This document shows positions 24,046-36,562 of a stretch of DNA of 64,000 nucleotides, in pieces. Origin of the DNA: Solanum dulcamara (lineage: Eukaryota > Streptophyta > Magnoliopsida > Solanales > Solanaceae); the NCBI RefSeq assembly GCF_947179165.1, contig NC_077244.1:17866949-17930948 (forward strand), given 5' to 3'. How positions within the stretch are numbered: position 1 is the first letter of the stretch; each line of letters starts with the position of its first letter. The position numbers and the translations under genes were made by a program. The notes beneath the pieces are model-generated. The model was not told the origin of the DNA. It worked only from the letters and a program-made list of their open reading frames with translations, and searched no databases.

Positions 24046-24944
24046 TGATGAATACAATATGCTGGAATGCAAGGAGTATTGATACTCAAGGTGCTTTGGA
24101 TAGACTCCAAAAACTCAAGGATTATCATAGTCTCTCTATGTTGGCAATTCTTGAACCATTTGCTCATCAATCACAGATCAACCAATACAAAAATCAGCTT
24201 AGAATGAATAATGCCTGTCATAATCCTAATAACAAGATTTGGCTATTCTGGAATCAGGATGTGGACTGTCACATTAGAGACCAGGATGAACAACACGTTA
24301 CTTGTGATATTAAACATGTGTCTAGCCCCAATTCTCACACTATTACATTTGTCTATGCCAAGTGTAAAGATTACTTGAGAAGAAGTCTTTGGGAAAAACT
24401 GCTGCAGGTGGCTGATATTGATACCTTCCTGGATACTGTTAAAACATGTTGGGATAGGCATATGGAAGGAAATCCGATGAGAATTTTCCACCAAGGGCTA
24501 CATCAAGCTGGACAAGATAGGGATGGCAAGCTTCAGGAGAAAAAGATTAAAAAGGATCAAACAACCTCCTTGAACTATTTTTATCTTCAATGTTCTAACT
24601 TACTCTTCAAATTGGATATCAATATGACTAGTGATAACCACTTTGAAGGTTCTACAGTTAGGACCATTGTAAAGGGGAGAGTCTCCCCTGCATCTTACCT
24701 ACCTAGGATTAGAGTAGCCTTTTTCTTTTTCTTTCCTTTCCTTCTACTTTTTGACTGTGCAGGAACTTGTACACATGCAACATATCAATCCACAGTTGGA
24801 GGGCCAGCTATGTGTGCTGCATATTACAGCAGTGGCATGATGGAGCACTTCACCATTTGGAGCTTGCAGCTTGTGGAATTCCTCCATGCAACCAGAACTT
24901 ACATCAAGGGGCTGGTGCTGGAGTGTCAGCAACTGAGCTTGGAA

Positions 24945-26205
24945 TTCCAACAACATGCAGCATATAAGGAGAAACTACAGCACAGTTTTTGCTGTGCAGA
25001 ATTTTTCTTGTTCTTTTACTTGTGCAGGTACAATACACAACTGCAATCTCCAAGAACAAGTTCTTCAGCATACAACAACTCACTAGAACATAAAGCAACA
25101 TCAAGACATACCTGCAACAGATGGACTACAGCTGCAGCAACAGCCATCAAAATTTCAGCACAGGCCACAGCTGCAGCCCCTAACAAAAGCATCATGCAAC
25201 ATCAAATTGACTACAAACTGGGCAGGAATATAGAAAATACAGTAGTTGCAAAGCCCAAGAAGTTTCAGCTCAAACGGATATTTGGAGACGTTAGTCGAGC
25301 GACCTTGAAAAAGTTAGCCAAATTAAGTCTCCAAATGGAACACTTCACTACTTGGAGCTTCCAGCTTGTCCAAAAGGCCTCCAAATGTTGCAAGAACACA
25401 TAAAATACAGTATTTGCAAAGCCCAAGAAGTTTTACCTCAAACGGATAATTGGAGATGTTAGTCGAGCGACTTTGAAAAAGTTAGCCGACTTAACTCTCC
25501 AAATGAAGCACTTCACTTCTTGGAGCTTCCAGCTTGTCCAAAAGGCCTCCAAATGTTGCAAGAACATAGAAAATACTGTAATTACAAATCCCAAGAAGTT
25601 TCATCCCAAACGGATAATTGGAGACGTTAGTCGAGCGACCTTGAAAACGTTAGCCGACTTAAGTCTTCAAATGGAGCAATTCACTACTTGGAGCTTCCAG
25701 CTTGTCCAAAAGGCCTCCAAATGTTGCAAGAACACAGAAAATACAGTAACTACAAGGTCCAAGAAGTTCCACCTCAAATGGATAATTGGAAACGTTAGTC
25801 GAGCGACCTTGAAAAAGTTAGCCGACGTAAGCATAATGAGGAGGTTGGTGTCTATTTGTTTTTGGTCTTGTTGGCTTGTCTCTATGCATTTGCAGGTATC
25901 TGGAGATACATTAAAGCATGTTACAGTTGGGGACATGTTTACAAGCCACAACACACAAAAACTCCAACAACATGCAGCATACAAGGACAAACTACAAGTC
26001 CACAATGGACCTGCAGAACCACAGCACAGTGTTTGCTGTGCAGGAGTATTGGAGGTACTTTTCTTCTTGTTCTTTTACTTGTGCAGGTACAATACACAAC
26101 TACAATCCCCAAGAACAAGTACTTCAGCATACAACCACTCACTAGAACATAAAGCAACATCAAGACAGACCTGCAACAGATGGGCTACAGCTGCAGCAAC
26201 AGCAG
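24945..26205 (+). repeat. Direct duplication of about 200 bp, copies roughly 1.04 kb apart
   Basis: The segment 24945-25145 recurs at 25960-26205. Shared landmarks are 'caacaacatgcagcata', 'acaaggacaaactacaa', 'cttttacttgtgcaggtac' and 'cactagaacataaagcaac', down to 'acagctgcagcaacagc'. The 168-bp repeat array lies between the copies. Confidence 0.8.
25233..25832 (+). repeat. 168-bp tandem repeat array (3.6 copies, 56 codons each)
   Basis: Units begin with '(g)aaaatac(a/t)gta' at 25233, 25401, 25569 and 25737, an exact 168-bp period. Each carries 'aagaagttt.a.c.caaacgg', 'gttagtcgagcgac' and 'gttagccgactta'. They encode a repeated peptide with cores KRIIGDVSRATLKKLA and WSFQLVQKASKCCKN in the ORF2 frame. 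Unit-to-unit identity is roughly 90 percent by eye. The phrase 'ttagccgactt' occurs again in the 3' UTR near 27385-27412, which ties the array to this element family. Confidence 0.88.
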
Positions 26206-26483
26206 TGGCAACAGGGTTGTTTTTCTTTGCAGATGTAGGGATTACAAAGTGCATGGTTGCACTTGTAGATGCAGCCAACAGCTACCATGCTACAACACGT
26301 GCAACAGCCCTCCTAGATTCTGTGCAGGCACACAAGAACCCTCCAATATCCAAGGCACCATCTGTTAAACCTCCTGGCAGCAGCAGCACCCATCAACACT
26401 CATTATGGGAGTCTAATCTGGGAGGCCATTGTTCTTGTTTGTGTGGTTATTTATTTGAGTATGCAGGCTGCTGGAACATCTGA

Positions 26484-27576
26484 AGCTGCAAAATCCATAA
26501 AGTTGCAGTTGCAGATATCATGCCATAGAGTGCTGAAGCTGAATTTGATTGGAAGCAACAACAAATTCACAGCTGTGGAATGCAGCATCTACAAACACCA
26601 TCAACAAGAGGAGTTGCAACCAGCCACAGCACCTTGGAGCTCAGAAGATACAGCAGCAACCTTACAACTACAACAATCCAACACCAACAATCTTCAACTT
26701 CCATCTACTTGCAATTGAGGAGCCCTCCAATGGGCACCACAGAACCCCCACACACTGGTTTACTTCCTTGGCTATTTCCTTGTGCAGGTCCACAAAGAAC
26801 CAAACAAAGGGAGACAACAACCATTCATGCAGGGGCCTTCTTGCAGCAGCTCCAAGTCACTTTGAGCTCCTTGTTTGTTTGTTTGTGGGTATGCAGGTAC
26901 AATCATGCAAAATGCAAGGAAACACCCAAGCAACTGCTCATGCCATGGCTGCATCACCTACAAGTTACAATTTGCTGCTCTTCAGTCACTCCTTTTCTCA
27001 ACAACAACTCCAACGTTGCTGGTTATTATAGCTCTATATACTTCCTCTCGTTTCATCCTTCTTAGCTGATAATCATGATTGTGATGCTGTTGCATACTTC
27101 CCTTGGACTTACTTGGTACGACAAGACGAAAAAGGGCAAAGATGAAAAGAGCTTCTTCACCCCATGCGAGATAGAAGGTTCATATACTTGTTCTTCCTCA
27201 ATTTAGCTATGTATGGTACGTAGCATAGTTGAATAGGACTAGTGTAGGTTACTTTCTTGTCTTCTCATGGAAGGGGAGAGTCTCCCTCATTTATGCTTTC
27301 TTAGTCGACTTGTATCGGGAGGAGTTCTCTCATAGGTTTACTCTTTCTAGTTATAAATAGCTCCTTTTGCTACGGGGATGAGTTAGCCGACCTTAATAGG
27401 TTAGCCGACTTATGAACCAACATAGGATCGGAGGTAAGGTTTATGTCCCCCTCCTTGTATTTTTCTGTTTTATTTTATGTTAAGGCTTGGGGGTGATGCT
27501 CAACCCCTGATTGTGCACGAGAGGTGGGAGCCTCGTGTAGGGTCTGTTCTCATAAAAATAAAATAAAAAAAAATAA
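26484..27576 (+). other. 3' part and tail of the LINE-like element
   Basis: No domain is recognised. The stretch contains more pyrimidine-tract-plus-CAG phrases and then a 3' UTR ('tgggggtgatgctcaacccc', 'gtgggagcctcgtgtagggt'). It ends in an A-rich tail with TAAAA units, as in plant L1 elements. 'aaggggagagtctcccc' at 24673 and 'aaggggagagtctccctc' at 27251 are repeated within the element. Confidence 0.65.
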
Positions 27577-27872
27577 AAAACCAAACCAAAAGTTGTGGAA
27601 GAGAATAATTTAATAATATCAATAAGAAATAAGCAGAAAAAAGAATAAAATACAAAAATGGGCCATAGCATAGATCTGTAGTACGATACAAAATATACAA
27701 AAGTGGCCCAAAAGTGATCAAGATGACAAACTAGCAAAAGGCCTCACCACGGACATGGTGTCACCTATACAAGAGCTACTAAGTACAGAAGGCTATGCAT
27801 AAAAGAGAACTTAATATCCAAAATACAAAATACAAGTCAGTACAAAAGAGGAAAAGCAACAAGTCTTTGGAC

Positions 27873-28244
27873 ATACTACTCTCTCGATACAGAATCTAAT
27901 ATTTTGAAAAAAAAACAATACAAAAATTTCTCATATCGAATTCGAAGTGCCATGCTATTATTACTTAGTATTCATATGGCGAAGGCATAGTCTTCTTTTT
28001 TCTCTCAAATAAAAACCTCATTGGCGCCAAGCGTGAGGGAATGCTATCGTTCTACTTATTTATATATATGATTTTTTTGAGTTCGGTTGTCCTAAGATGC
28101 CTACTGAATACCCAGTATTTTGGTACTCATACTACACTTTTGCATCTTTTTCTGATGCAGCTCCTAGTAGGAGCCACCCTCGTGAACGTTGGATCATCCT
28201 TGGCTGTCACATACTTGGATCGTGGTGAGCTCCTGACAAGAGTT
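27873..28244. other. Inverted segment inside the 3' LTR of element D
   Basis: The reverse complement of 28095-28232 matches 46436-46575 of the other LTR: 'gagctcaccacgatccaagt', 'gtgacagccaagga', and the phrase with 'gggtattcagtaggcatc'. The flanks on both sides are in the normal direction. The left part of the block (27873-28094) has no counterpart in the right LTR. Confidence 0.75.
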
Positions 28245-28358
28245 TGATATAAGTCTAAACGTAAAAAAATGACAAGAAAGGGAAACGATAGTTCTATCAC
28301 ACAATCCAAACAAATACAGATAATCAATCACACAAGGAGATGCGATGCACATGTTGCA

Positions 28359-30727
28359 TGTCATGTCCCGAGAGGGTACCCTAAGCGTGGTCGGTACTCG
28401 AAGACAATTGTTGGCTCCAAGCGAACCACTTGGTCTGATCACTCATTTAATCACTCAGTTGAAGACTTAGATATACAAAATAAGACACTCAAGTGGTCTT
28501 GCAGCTCAACAACTCAATAAAGGAATAGTTTTTAAGTAAACAATTTTAAAAGTCAACTCAATCTCATAAATAATAGTATTTATAAATTAGACTCAAAAGG
28601 GACATCAATTCCAATCTACTCAGTCTATGTCTATGAAGCCTCTATCAACTATCAAGAAGGTGTCGAGACAAGCCCACGACTACCTCAAAAGAAATAACTC
28701 ATAAGCAATGAATGAAATAATTATGATTCTTTTGAAAGCAAGGAGGTCTCATCACTATCAGGAAGGAAATGAATCTTCAACGGTACTTCTGTCGAGGATC
28801 TCTAATACTTGTGTCTACATCGTTTTATGATGCAGACCAAATGGCATCAATACATAAAATGTATGGTATATAAAATAGCTAAAAGAAAAATTAATTAACT
28901 CAACTCAACTCATAAGACTCAACTCTGAAAATAGCTTAACTCAATAAAGCATGAAATATTTGTAAAAGAATATTTTATAAAACATAAGTAAGTGAATGCG
29001 ACACAGTATATAAAAATATAATGCTTTACTTCATGGGGAGTTTCTCTAACCGACAACCATCACTTATGAGCCAGTGATGATACAACGAACTGATGTCATT
29101 GCCACAGCTGCCCATTACTTTGCCAGGGTAAGGGACGCAAACTCAATGGATCTAAAATTACTCAAAGTCCATCATTTTGGGACTTAGAAAGGCATAGCCT
29201 TTATCCAACATTGGCTATGTAGTTTATGGGCTTACCTCATATCGGTTCTCAATACTACTCCTAAAATGTTGTGTTATGCTCATATATGTTAAGTGAGGAA
29301 ATACTCAAAATACATCATTTAGTCTCTTTTGGACTTAGCTCAAAACTCGACTCATCTCAACTCAAATAATGCATTTAAAATAAAAATATTATTTAACTTC
29401 TTAACTCAATCTCAAAATATATGTTTTAATGTAACAATACTCAATTAACTAATTTACACTTAAATTACTCATGCTCAAAATAATAATCAAGAGACTTCTC
29501 AAACTCAACTCATGCTCAAACTCTTTCTCAATCAAAGATGAAAATATTAACTCTTTAAACTCAAAATAGTGCATAAACTAATTAATGCAAAATGTTCACA
29601 AATCATTCTATAAAAAAACTCCATCAATGCATAAAATATAAATAAAATCTCAATTAGGGTTCATGTGAATGCAAACACGAATTCATACTCTCAACAAAAT
29701 TCAACTCAAGAAATTCATCAAGAAATATTATAGTATATACAAGAACACAATGGAATTTATATGCAAAACTCAATGGTTATTATAATTGATTCAAGAACTC
29801 AAGAAACTAGGGCTAAAACTCAACTCAACTATTTAACGATAGAATTTAGATGTGCAAGAATTCAATCCAACGCTATGATTAGCTTTACATACCTGGAAGA
29901 TGGATATTACAATCAAAACTCGAAAAATAATAGCTTTCTAGGTGGAAACCTTTGATCTTGGAACCTCGATTCTTGATCTCGAGAAAATAAACTTTTTTAT
30001 GAAGTTCTTAGAGTAGAAGAGTTTGGGAAGAATTTGTATCAAAAGTTTTTCTTCGTATCTTAAATTTTTAACTTGAAAGCCTTAGGGTTCTTGATGAAGA
30101 AGAGGAACCCTAGGTTAGTTTTGAGAGAGTTTCTTGAGACTAAATTGTTTGGATTGATGCTTATGAGAGGAAAATGAGTTAGTTGGATGATATACTCAGT
30201 TAAAACACTCAAAGTGATTTAGAATAGGGCTAAAGAGCTTGAGAAAGGACCAAAATAGCCCTAGAGGACGTGCAAAAATTTTCTGAGAATTTGACTCCAA
30301 CGATTCGTAGAAAACTCTACTAGTCATAGAGTTGGGTCGTAACTTTTTATGCTCTGACAACCTCGTAGTAAAATGATCATAACTTTTTGAACCAAACTCA
30401 AAATGTGGTAAACTTGGTAGTGTTAGAAAGAGGGATCAAACTCCTTTAATATGATAGGTCATGAGACACCTAATTCTTTATATTCTAGGAGATATGATCA
30501 TCTGAATTTGACTCAAGTAAAATATTTTACCAAAACTCAATCGGTAAGGAAGCTTTCAACTCGACTTTGTGGTAGAGGATCCTTATGACCTTAATTCAAA
30601 TCCAAATCTATTCTCACACTAAATAATTAACCTCCACACATGCACAAAATTATAAATCATCTGGTACAACCTTATACGCATGAAGGATGGTTCGGTCTTA
30701 ACTTAAAAAATAATTTGTGATGTTACA
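28359..30727 (-). mobile_element. Solo LTR F (Gypsy)
   Basis: The 2.37-kb insert begins TGTCATGTCCCGAGAGG and ends GTGATGTTACA. The uninterrupted LTR of D shows the empty site as CACATG-TGGCC-GATG. TGGCC follows the insert (30728-30732) and a decayed version TTGCA precedes it (28354-28358). A rival reading gives the flank ACATG on both sides, shifting the borders by 3-5 bp. No coding domain is present. It has long 'aactcaactcaaaa' low-complexity runs (28880-29720). Confidence 0.7.
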
Positions 30728-33654
30728 TGGCCAATGCATGTTTAAGTATGAATCCCAGAATTGTCTCATCGGTTATCTTATGGACCCTTAAGACAACTAC
30801 GAAACCCTCATCAGCTCAACTACCGATATAATAATAATAAAACTCAAAATTTAGTCTACCGGGTGCTGAAACTTATCAACATATGCCTTAAAAGGCGAAA
30901 ATGGTGCATTTTTCTCAAAACCAAGATTCCATCAGTAAAACTAGTGAAAAATCAATAATCCGTACCCTTGTAGCCAAAATCAATAGTTATTTTCAAAAAC
31001 CACTTTTCTTTCCAAAATCATATGCAACTATGCCATCAATATAAAATGAACATGATTTCATACCAACACAATCTAATCATCACTGCAAGTCAATCCATAT
31101 CAACATATAATCAAGTAATCATCCGTTACAGCATAAATGCACTAACCAAGAACTCTCGCTAGTCCAAGATCATGGCCTCAGGCCCAACAGTTTAATCAAA
31201 AAGGTAATAAACTAAAAAATGTAAGCCCAAAGGGACACACAAAACTAGAACATTCAACGTGTATAAAATCTAAGTCACACGCCACCTAAGAGCATTCTAA
31301 GGATCTAAAATGACAACCAAGCAAAAAATCAATCTAAACTAAGGCTTATCGACTAGAAGACTAAACTAAACAATCTGAAATGGTCAATAATATCACTAAG
31401 AGTACCCCTATAAAACTAGTCCTAAAATCATCCTAACTATAAAGGTACTCAAATACATACATAATTAAACTAAGTCAAGTCTAAAAAGGAGAAACCATAA
31501 GCCACTACTTGGAGTTTTTTCGTGTCCAGAGAGCCTCAAAACGTAACCAAGCTATCAAAAACAAAAAAACAATTCAATATGGGACTAATGCTACCCATAC
31601 CAATGCAATAAAATTTGAGTTGGAAATTGGGTAAAAACAATGATCACCAAAATTCTAACGATGCCATATGTTCTCCTCGAAGTGAGGATCACATGTCCAA
31701 AAATTTGAGTGAAGACGGGAGTCAATTCGGACCTCAAATGGTCTAAATACCAAATTTTAAAGAATTAAGAAATCAAGAAGTTTGAAGTTCAAAACGATAA
31801 TTAAATGCAAGCGAAGCTAAAATTGGATTTAAAAAGTGAAAAAGAAGGAGTTTACCTTAGAATCAACTGAATTGGTGAAGAAATGAGGGATTTCACCTTT
31901 GGCCAAGCTCTATCTATGGAGGAAAATGGGTTCTCATACTTAGAGAAAAGAGGAAGAACTCATTTAAAACTGTCAGCAATCTCCACAACTGTAGACCATG
32001 GGTCATTGGTGCGGAGCCGTCAGAGCGAGGGAAATTCCCTAGGAGCGGAGGTCTACTGTAATATCTCGGGAGTTTGAAGGTTAGAATATAATATAATAAG
32101 GTAAAACATTGCAAAAATAGCCTTGGTGGATTTTTAGGTCAAGTATCCCAAAATATAATTTTTTCCAAAAAAGTACATTTCCAGTAGGGTGCGCGTCAGG
32201 TCCGTGGACCTGCTCACCCACAGTGCAATTTTTCCCAAATCAAAATTTAGCCAAATTCTCATTCGCTTAAAATGGGTTTATCAGGGAACAAGTCCGCATT
32301 GCGGACTTGGATTAGATTTTCCATTTGATTTCAATTTTTAAGTAAGAGCACCTTAGACTCTTTCCTACTATTAGTTAATGAACTTGGACATTTTTAGAAC
32401 TTAGTTCGACCCTATAAACTACCTTAAACCCTATTCTTATTTATTCTTCCACAATTCATCAATTTCAAATAATTCTCTCTCTACAAAAGTGTTACACCCC
32501 ACACTCTTGAGCTCGGAATGTCCCTTAAGTTTCTTAGAAGTTATCATGTGAGCCGCATAAGCTACAACACTATCAAACAACTCTAAGGAAGGGAGAATGT
32601 GATACCCCATAGTAGGGGAAGGTTGGAGATAGGGTCAAGAGAAGTCGAAAGGAGTTGGAGGCCAAGTAGTGAGTCGTAGGACTCGACTTATCTACGTAAG
32701 CTACTAACTTAGAAGTTTTTTATACTTAAACTATTTGAGTATATACCAAGCTTATGTATCACGGATTATATAGGTTTTTAAAATAAGACGAGATTACGAA
32801 CCCACGAGGAGGAGGAGAAAATGACATGTGGCATCAAGGAAGGACTGACACATGGCAGCAGTTGACCCACCTGCCTGCTTGGGGGGGGGACTCTACTGCC
32901 ACGTGGCAGCCCCTAATAGGCTGCATAGATACGGTGGCCCAATAAGGGCTAGACACATATCATCCTAAGGGGATAACACGTGTCACCTCTAATTCATCCC
33001 ATATATATACATGTTATATGACTCTTAAGGTCATTTCTTATCCAAAAAATTTCAACAACAACAAAGAAAAGAAACCCTAAACCTAGAGAGAAAGGGACGA
33101 CGACCAAGGGAGAAAAAGGTAAGGTTCCCAATTTTGTTCCGTGAATTAATTATTTAAGGTATACTAAGGTGATGTAGTGGTGTTTGATAACATAAAATTC
33201 CATTTTGGGGCAGCAAGGAAGAGTTACAAGCAGCCCACTCAGTTTCAGCGCGTTTAGAGAAGTTCTGAGGCGCAATTTGGCAAGTTTTGGCCAATTTCGG
33301 ATAAGGTAAGGTTTCTCCTTTCAATTTGGACTTTATGGAGTGGTTATGGAATGTATTATATGCCTTGTATGTGGCTTAAAGTATAGATATTTCATAGGAA
33401 TGCTTAACGTTTGAAACAAATTAAATTGGAGTCGTTAAAGTTAAATTGTAGTCTAAGCAAGGTGTTGTGCTTGTGGTGTGCGGCTGCAGGTGTGTGGTGG
33501 TGTGTTCTAGGGATGGAACATGGTCTAAATGGGGCGTGAGTGCTGATGTTTTCAGCCACACGACCCCCACTTCGTATAATTAAAGGTTTTATGAAATGAA
33601 GATTAAAAACCCTATGTTGGTATCGTAGTTTTAAGCGAGTTGTTTGGAGGTTGT

Positions 33655-36562
33655 TGTTACATTCCGTATTTTTGCATCTTGGATTATTCGTAAGCTAACG
33701 GTTATAAATTCAAGGACTTTTAATTTTGAATTTTAAAAGGACATGATTTGTTGTAGATGTCAAGTTATATGAATAATTTATGTGAAGTAAAATACATCTC
33801 AAGAAGGACCCTTGGGCCAAATTAAAATAGAAGCTATCAGATATGTTTTTCTTAAAGTCACGTTTCGGGTAAGCTGACTTCGGGAGGCCAAAACCTCTTT
33901 AGAATTTGGAAATTTGGGAAAACTCTAAAAATGAAAGTTGTAGATAATGAAAATATCTTTCCAACCATAGGTCGTGGGATGAAATACGATATTGGAGTAA
34001 TAAGATATAGACATTTTAAGTCTGACATGCCAAACTAAATAGTGGATTCGGCCCAACCCAATTCTAATTCAGGTCAGGCCCAATGCCCACGAAATTAAAT
34101 CTAATTTTTTGTATCTATTCTTTCATACTTTAGACCAAGACAATTCTGGAAATTTCCAGAGAGAGAGAGAAAGGGAGTTCTTGAGAGAAATACCAAATCC
34201 GACCAAAATTCGAGTCCCGAAATCCGAAGCTCATGAAGAGAAAATTGTTATACATCGCGTTAGCTTCAATTTGAGGTAGATATGAATCAATACGGAGAAT
34301 ATTCAATGTGGTCTCTGCAACTTTAAGGTAATATTAAAGTCTTCTTTTCAATGTTAACAAGTTTAGTTAGAGTTTTAACGGATTAGAACGGAGAAAATAG
34401 TGTTATAAACTCGTTTGGTGATTTATTTAGATTTATGGGTTAAAAGATTGTTTTAGGTAGCTTAAATGGATGGAATTAGCTTAGTAATGATGTATAATAA
34501 TGGTTGATATTGTTTTGATGTTGTTGATGAGTTGTTGTTCTTGAATTTGGAGGAATAAGGTGTATGAAGATTATGAATGTTCAAATCCGTTTTTGGAATT
34601 GTGTAGCTGGTAGTAATTCTAGAATATCTCATTGTGTAGACCTCCGATTTTAGATATTAAATTTGTTTTGGAAAGCTAATACACGTACCTACAACTCTTA
34701 TGTTTATGTTGTAGTCTATATCTGCTGTTATTATATCGAAAAATGAGGATGAATCATAAGAAAAATTCTGTCCAGATTCTGGATTGAAAAATCCCTCATG
34801 TATAGCTGTTAGTGTTTTAATGATATCTCTTTGTAGAAAATGAGTTTTGAGTTGATTTCTTTTGCATTGGAAACTTAAGACAGAGATGTAAACATTTCAC
34901 GAGGTCATAAAGTCCAGTTTTGCTGTTTTCATTTTCAAAATTTAGATACAACTTGAGGTACTCGGCTTTCCGAATTTACTGCTTTGGTAACATGAGTCAG
35001 GTGGAAACATTCTAGGCTTATTGTCAATAATAAATCTTATTTTGTGTCATTATTTTGGATTGTTGATGTTGCTTGATGATTATATGGCTGGTTTGAAAGT
35101 GGGAAAAGTGAGCGGTATAGGGGAGGTGCTGTCCAATTATTTTTAGAAATAACCTACTAACGATAGAGTACGTTTTATTCTTGTTCATAGCTTAACCATA
35201 GTGCTTAACGTTTTAATATAGGTTGAGACAATATTGGACAGCATATACGTATAAACACTAAAGGTATGTAAAGTTAATATTTTCTTCTTTTGACATGATC
35301 CATGTGAAACGAACGAATGACGTATGCTTAAATCCCAAAGAAACTCTTATTCGTAGATACACTCGGATGGCTAACGTTCTTGATTTTCAGAATTTATATT
35401 GTTATGTCTTGACTCATGTGTATGATTCCATCCATCCTAGTTGGTATAACTCATGTTGTGGTATAATTCATATTTTAGTATAATCCATAATTGGTGTGAT
35501 TCATAATGACTATTGTCTTGGTTGTCAAATGATGGACTGTTTTGGTTATTCCATTAAGTCTCCGATAATGATCAAATTACACAAGTTTGCTAATGATACC
35601 CTATTCGTGCATATTGTTATGGTATTATTCATCGAGTCCTACAATAGGCCGGGTATGTTATCATGTATGGATTCCACTATATTATTCACCGAGTCCCTTA
35701 CTAGAGGGTCGGGTACGTGATATGATAATATGATGTTAGGATGATATGACAATATAATTATGGCACCGAGTCTCATAATGGGCTGGGTACGGTATCGGTG
35801 TACACTACTCTATTCACCGAGCCCCTTGCTAAAGGGCCGGGTATGGTATATATATATACATATAACGATATATTGATATAATTGTGACACCAAGTTCCCT
35901 AACGGGCTGGGTATGATATATGATGATGATATGCATGTATTCATTTCATAAGACACAGGTACAGTGATTAGCTCCTGAATTTTTATTGCAGATGTGATCT
36001 CTTTTACGGTATTTTATGCTTTATATACTCGGTACATAGTTCGTACTGACCCCCTTTCTTCGGGGGGCTGCATTTCATGCCCGCAGGTACAGATACTCAT
36101 TTTGGAGAGCCGCCAGCTTAGTATTCTACTCAACGGGTTTAAAGTACTCCATTGTCTCGGAGCCCAAACTTTGGGTACTAATCCTTATAATGTATATATT
36201 TGTGTATTTAGGGGTACGACGGGGCCCTGTCCCATCATATGCTATTGTTAATCCTCTTAGAGGTCTGTAGACACATGAGTGGGTTGTATATAGATGTTGT
36301 CCGGTGTACTAGTATGACTTATGTTTTTGGACGTTTACATTCAGAGTGGAAGCCTTGTCGGCTTACATATTATGTTATCTTATTTTTGACAATTAAGACT
36401 CCCCAAGAAATAGGTGATTTTGGTATATATATAAGTAACAGTTTGAGATGACGTACTACCCATATAAATCCTATATCATGTTTAATTGCCGATTGACTAT
36501 AGATAATAGGTGTGTATATGAGGGTCCAATTCGGACACTAGTCACGAGGTTAGGTCGTGACA
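33655..36562 (+). mobile_element. Solo LTR B (Gypsy), innermost insertion
   Basis: The perfect 5-bp duplication GTTGT lies at 33650-33654 and 36563-36567. The insert begins TGTTACATTCCG and ends GGTCGTGACA. It is 2,908 bp long and carries no coding domain. It is a relative of LTR A and sits inside it, in the same orientation. Confidence 0.9.
35625..35930 (+). repeat. Minisatellite in LTR B
   Basis: Four to five diverged units of about 75-80 bp carry 'caccgagtccc..ac.agggccgggta.g'. An equivalent but shorter array is present in LTR A near 37560-37750 ('ggatcgggcc', 'acgttcctcggcactaac'). Confidence 0.75.

Larger units (their letters stand above)
24045..26483 (+). pseudogene. LINE ORF2: partial endonuclease fused to an unknown repeat region
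   Basis: The ATG at 24045 overlaps the ORF1 stop (TGATG). About 125 residues match the start of a LINE endonuclease/exonuclease/phosphatase domain (NTICWNARSIDTQGALDRLQ, ILEPFAHQSQI, WLFWNQDVDC, FVYAKC). At about 24420 the sequence jumps to a downstream L1 segment (FLDTVKTCWDRHMEGNPM), so most of the endonuclease and the whole reverse transcriptase are absent. The same frame stays open to TGA near 26481 with one stop (TAA 25401-25403). It crosses a hydrophobic Phe/Leu-rich stretch, 56-residue repeats and Thr/Gln-rich sequence. The catalytic histidine region of the endonuclease is not seen. Whether the long open frame is selected or a by-product of CA-rich sequence cannot be decided here. Confidence 0.65.
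20040..27576 (+). mobile_element. LINE-like non-LTR retroelement lacking reverse transcriptase
   Basis: A 15-bp target duplication, AAAACCAAACCAAAA, flanks it (20025-20039 and 27577-27591), and the element ends in an A-rich tail (27550-27576). Both are hallmarks of target-primed insertion. The interrupted sequence is the LTR of element D. In order it holds an ORF1 with DUF4283 and a zinc knuckle, a truncated ORF2 endonuclease, about 2.7 kb of unfamiliar sequence with 168-bp tandem repeats, and a 3' UTR. The reverse transcriptase catalytic region of a normal plant L1 (usually over 2 kb) is not recognisable, so the copy must have been mobilised in trans or rearranged after insertion. Confidence 0.82.

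Noticed and set aside
25233..25832. Pentatricopeptide-like or similar repeat protein
   Set aside because: The 56-residue unit matches no repeat class I recognise, the stretch lies within a LINE-like element, and nothing supports a separate gene start.
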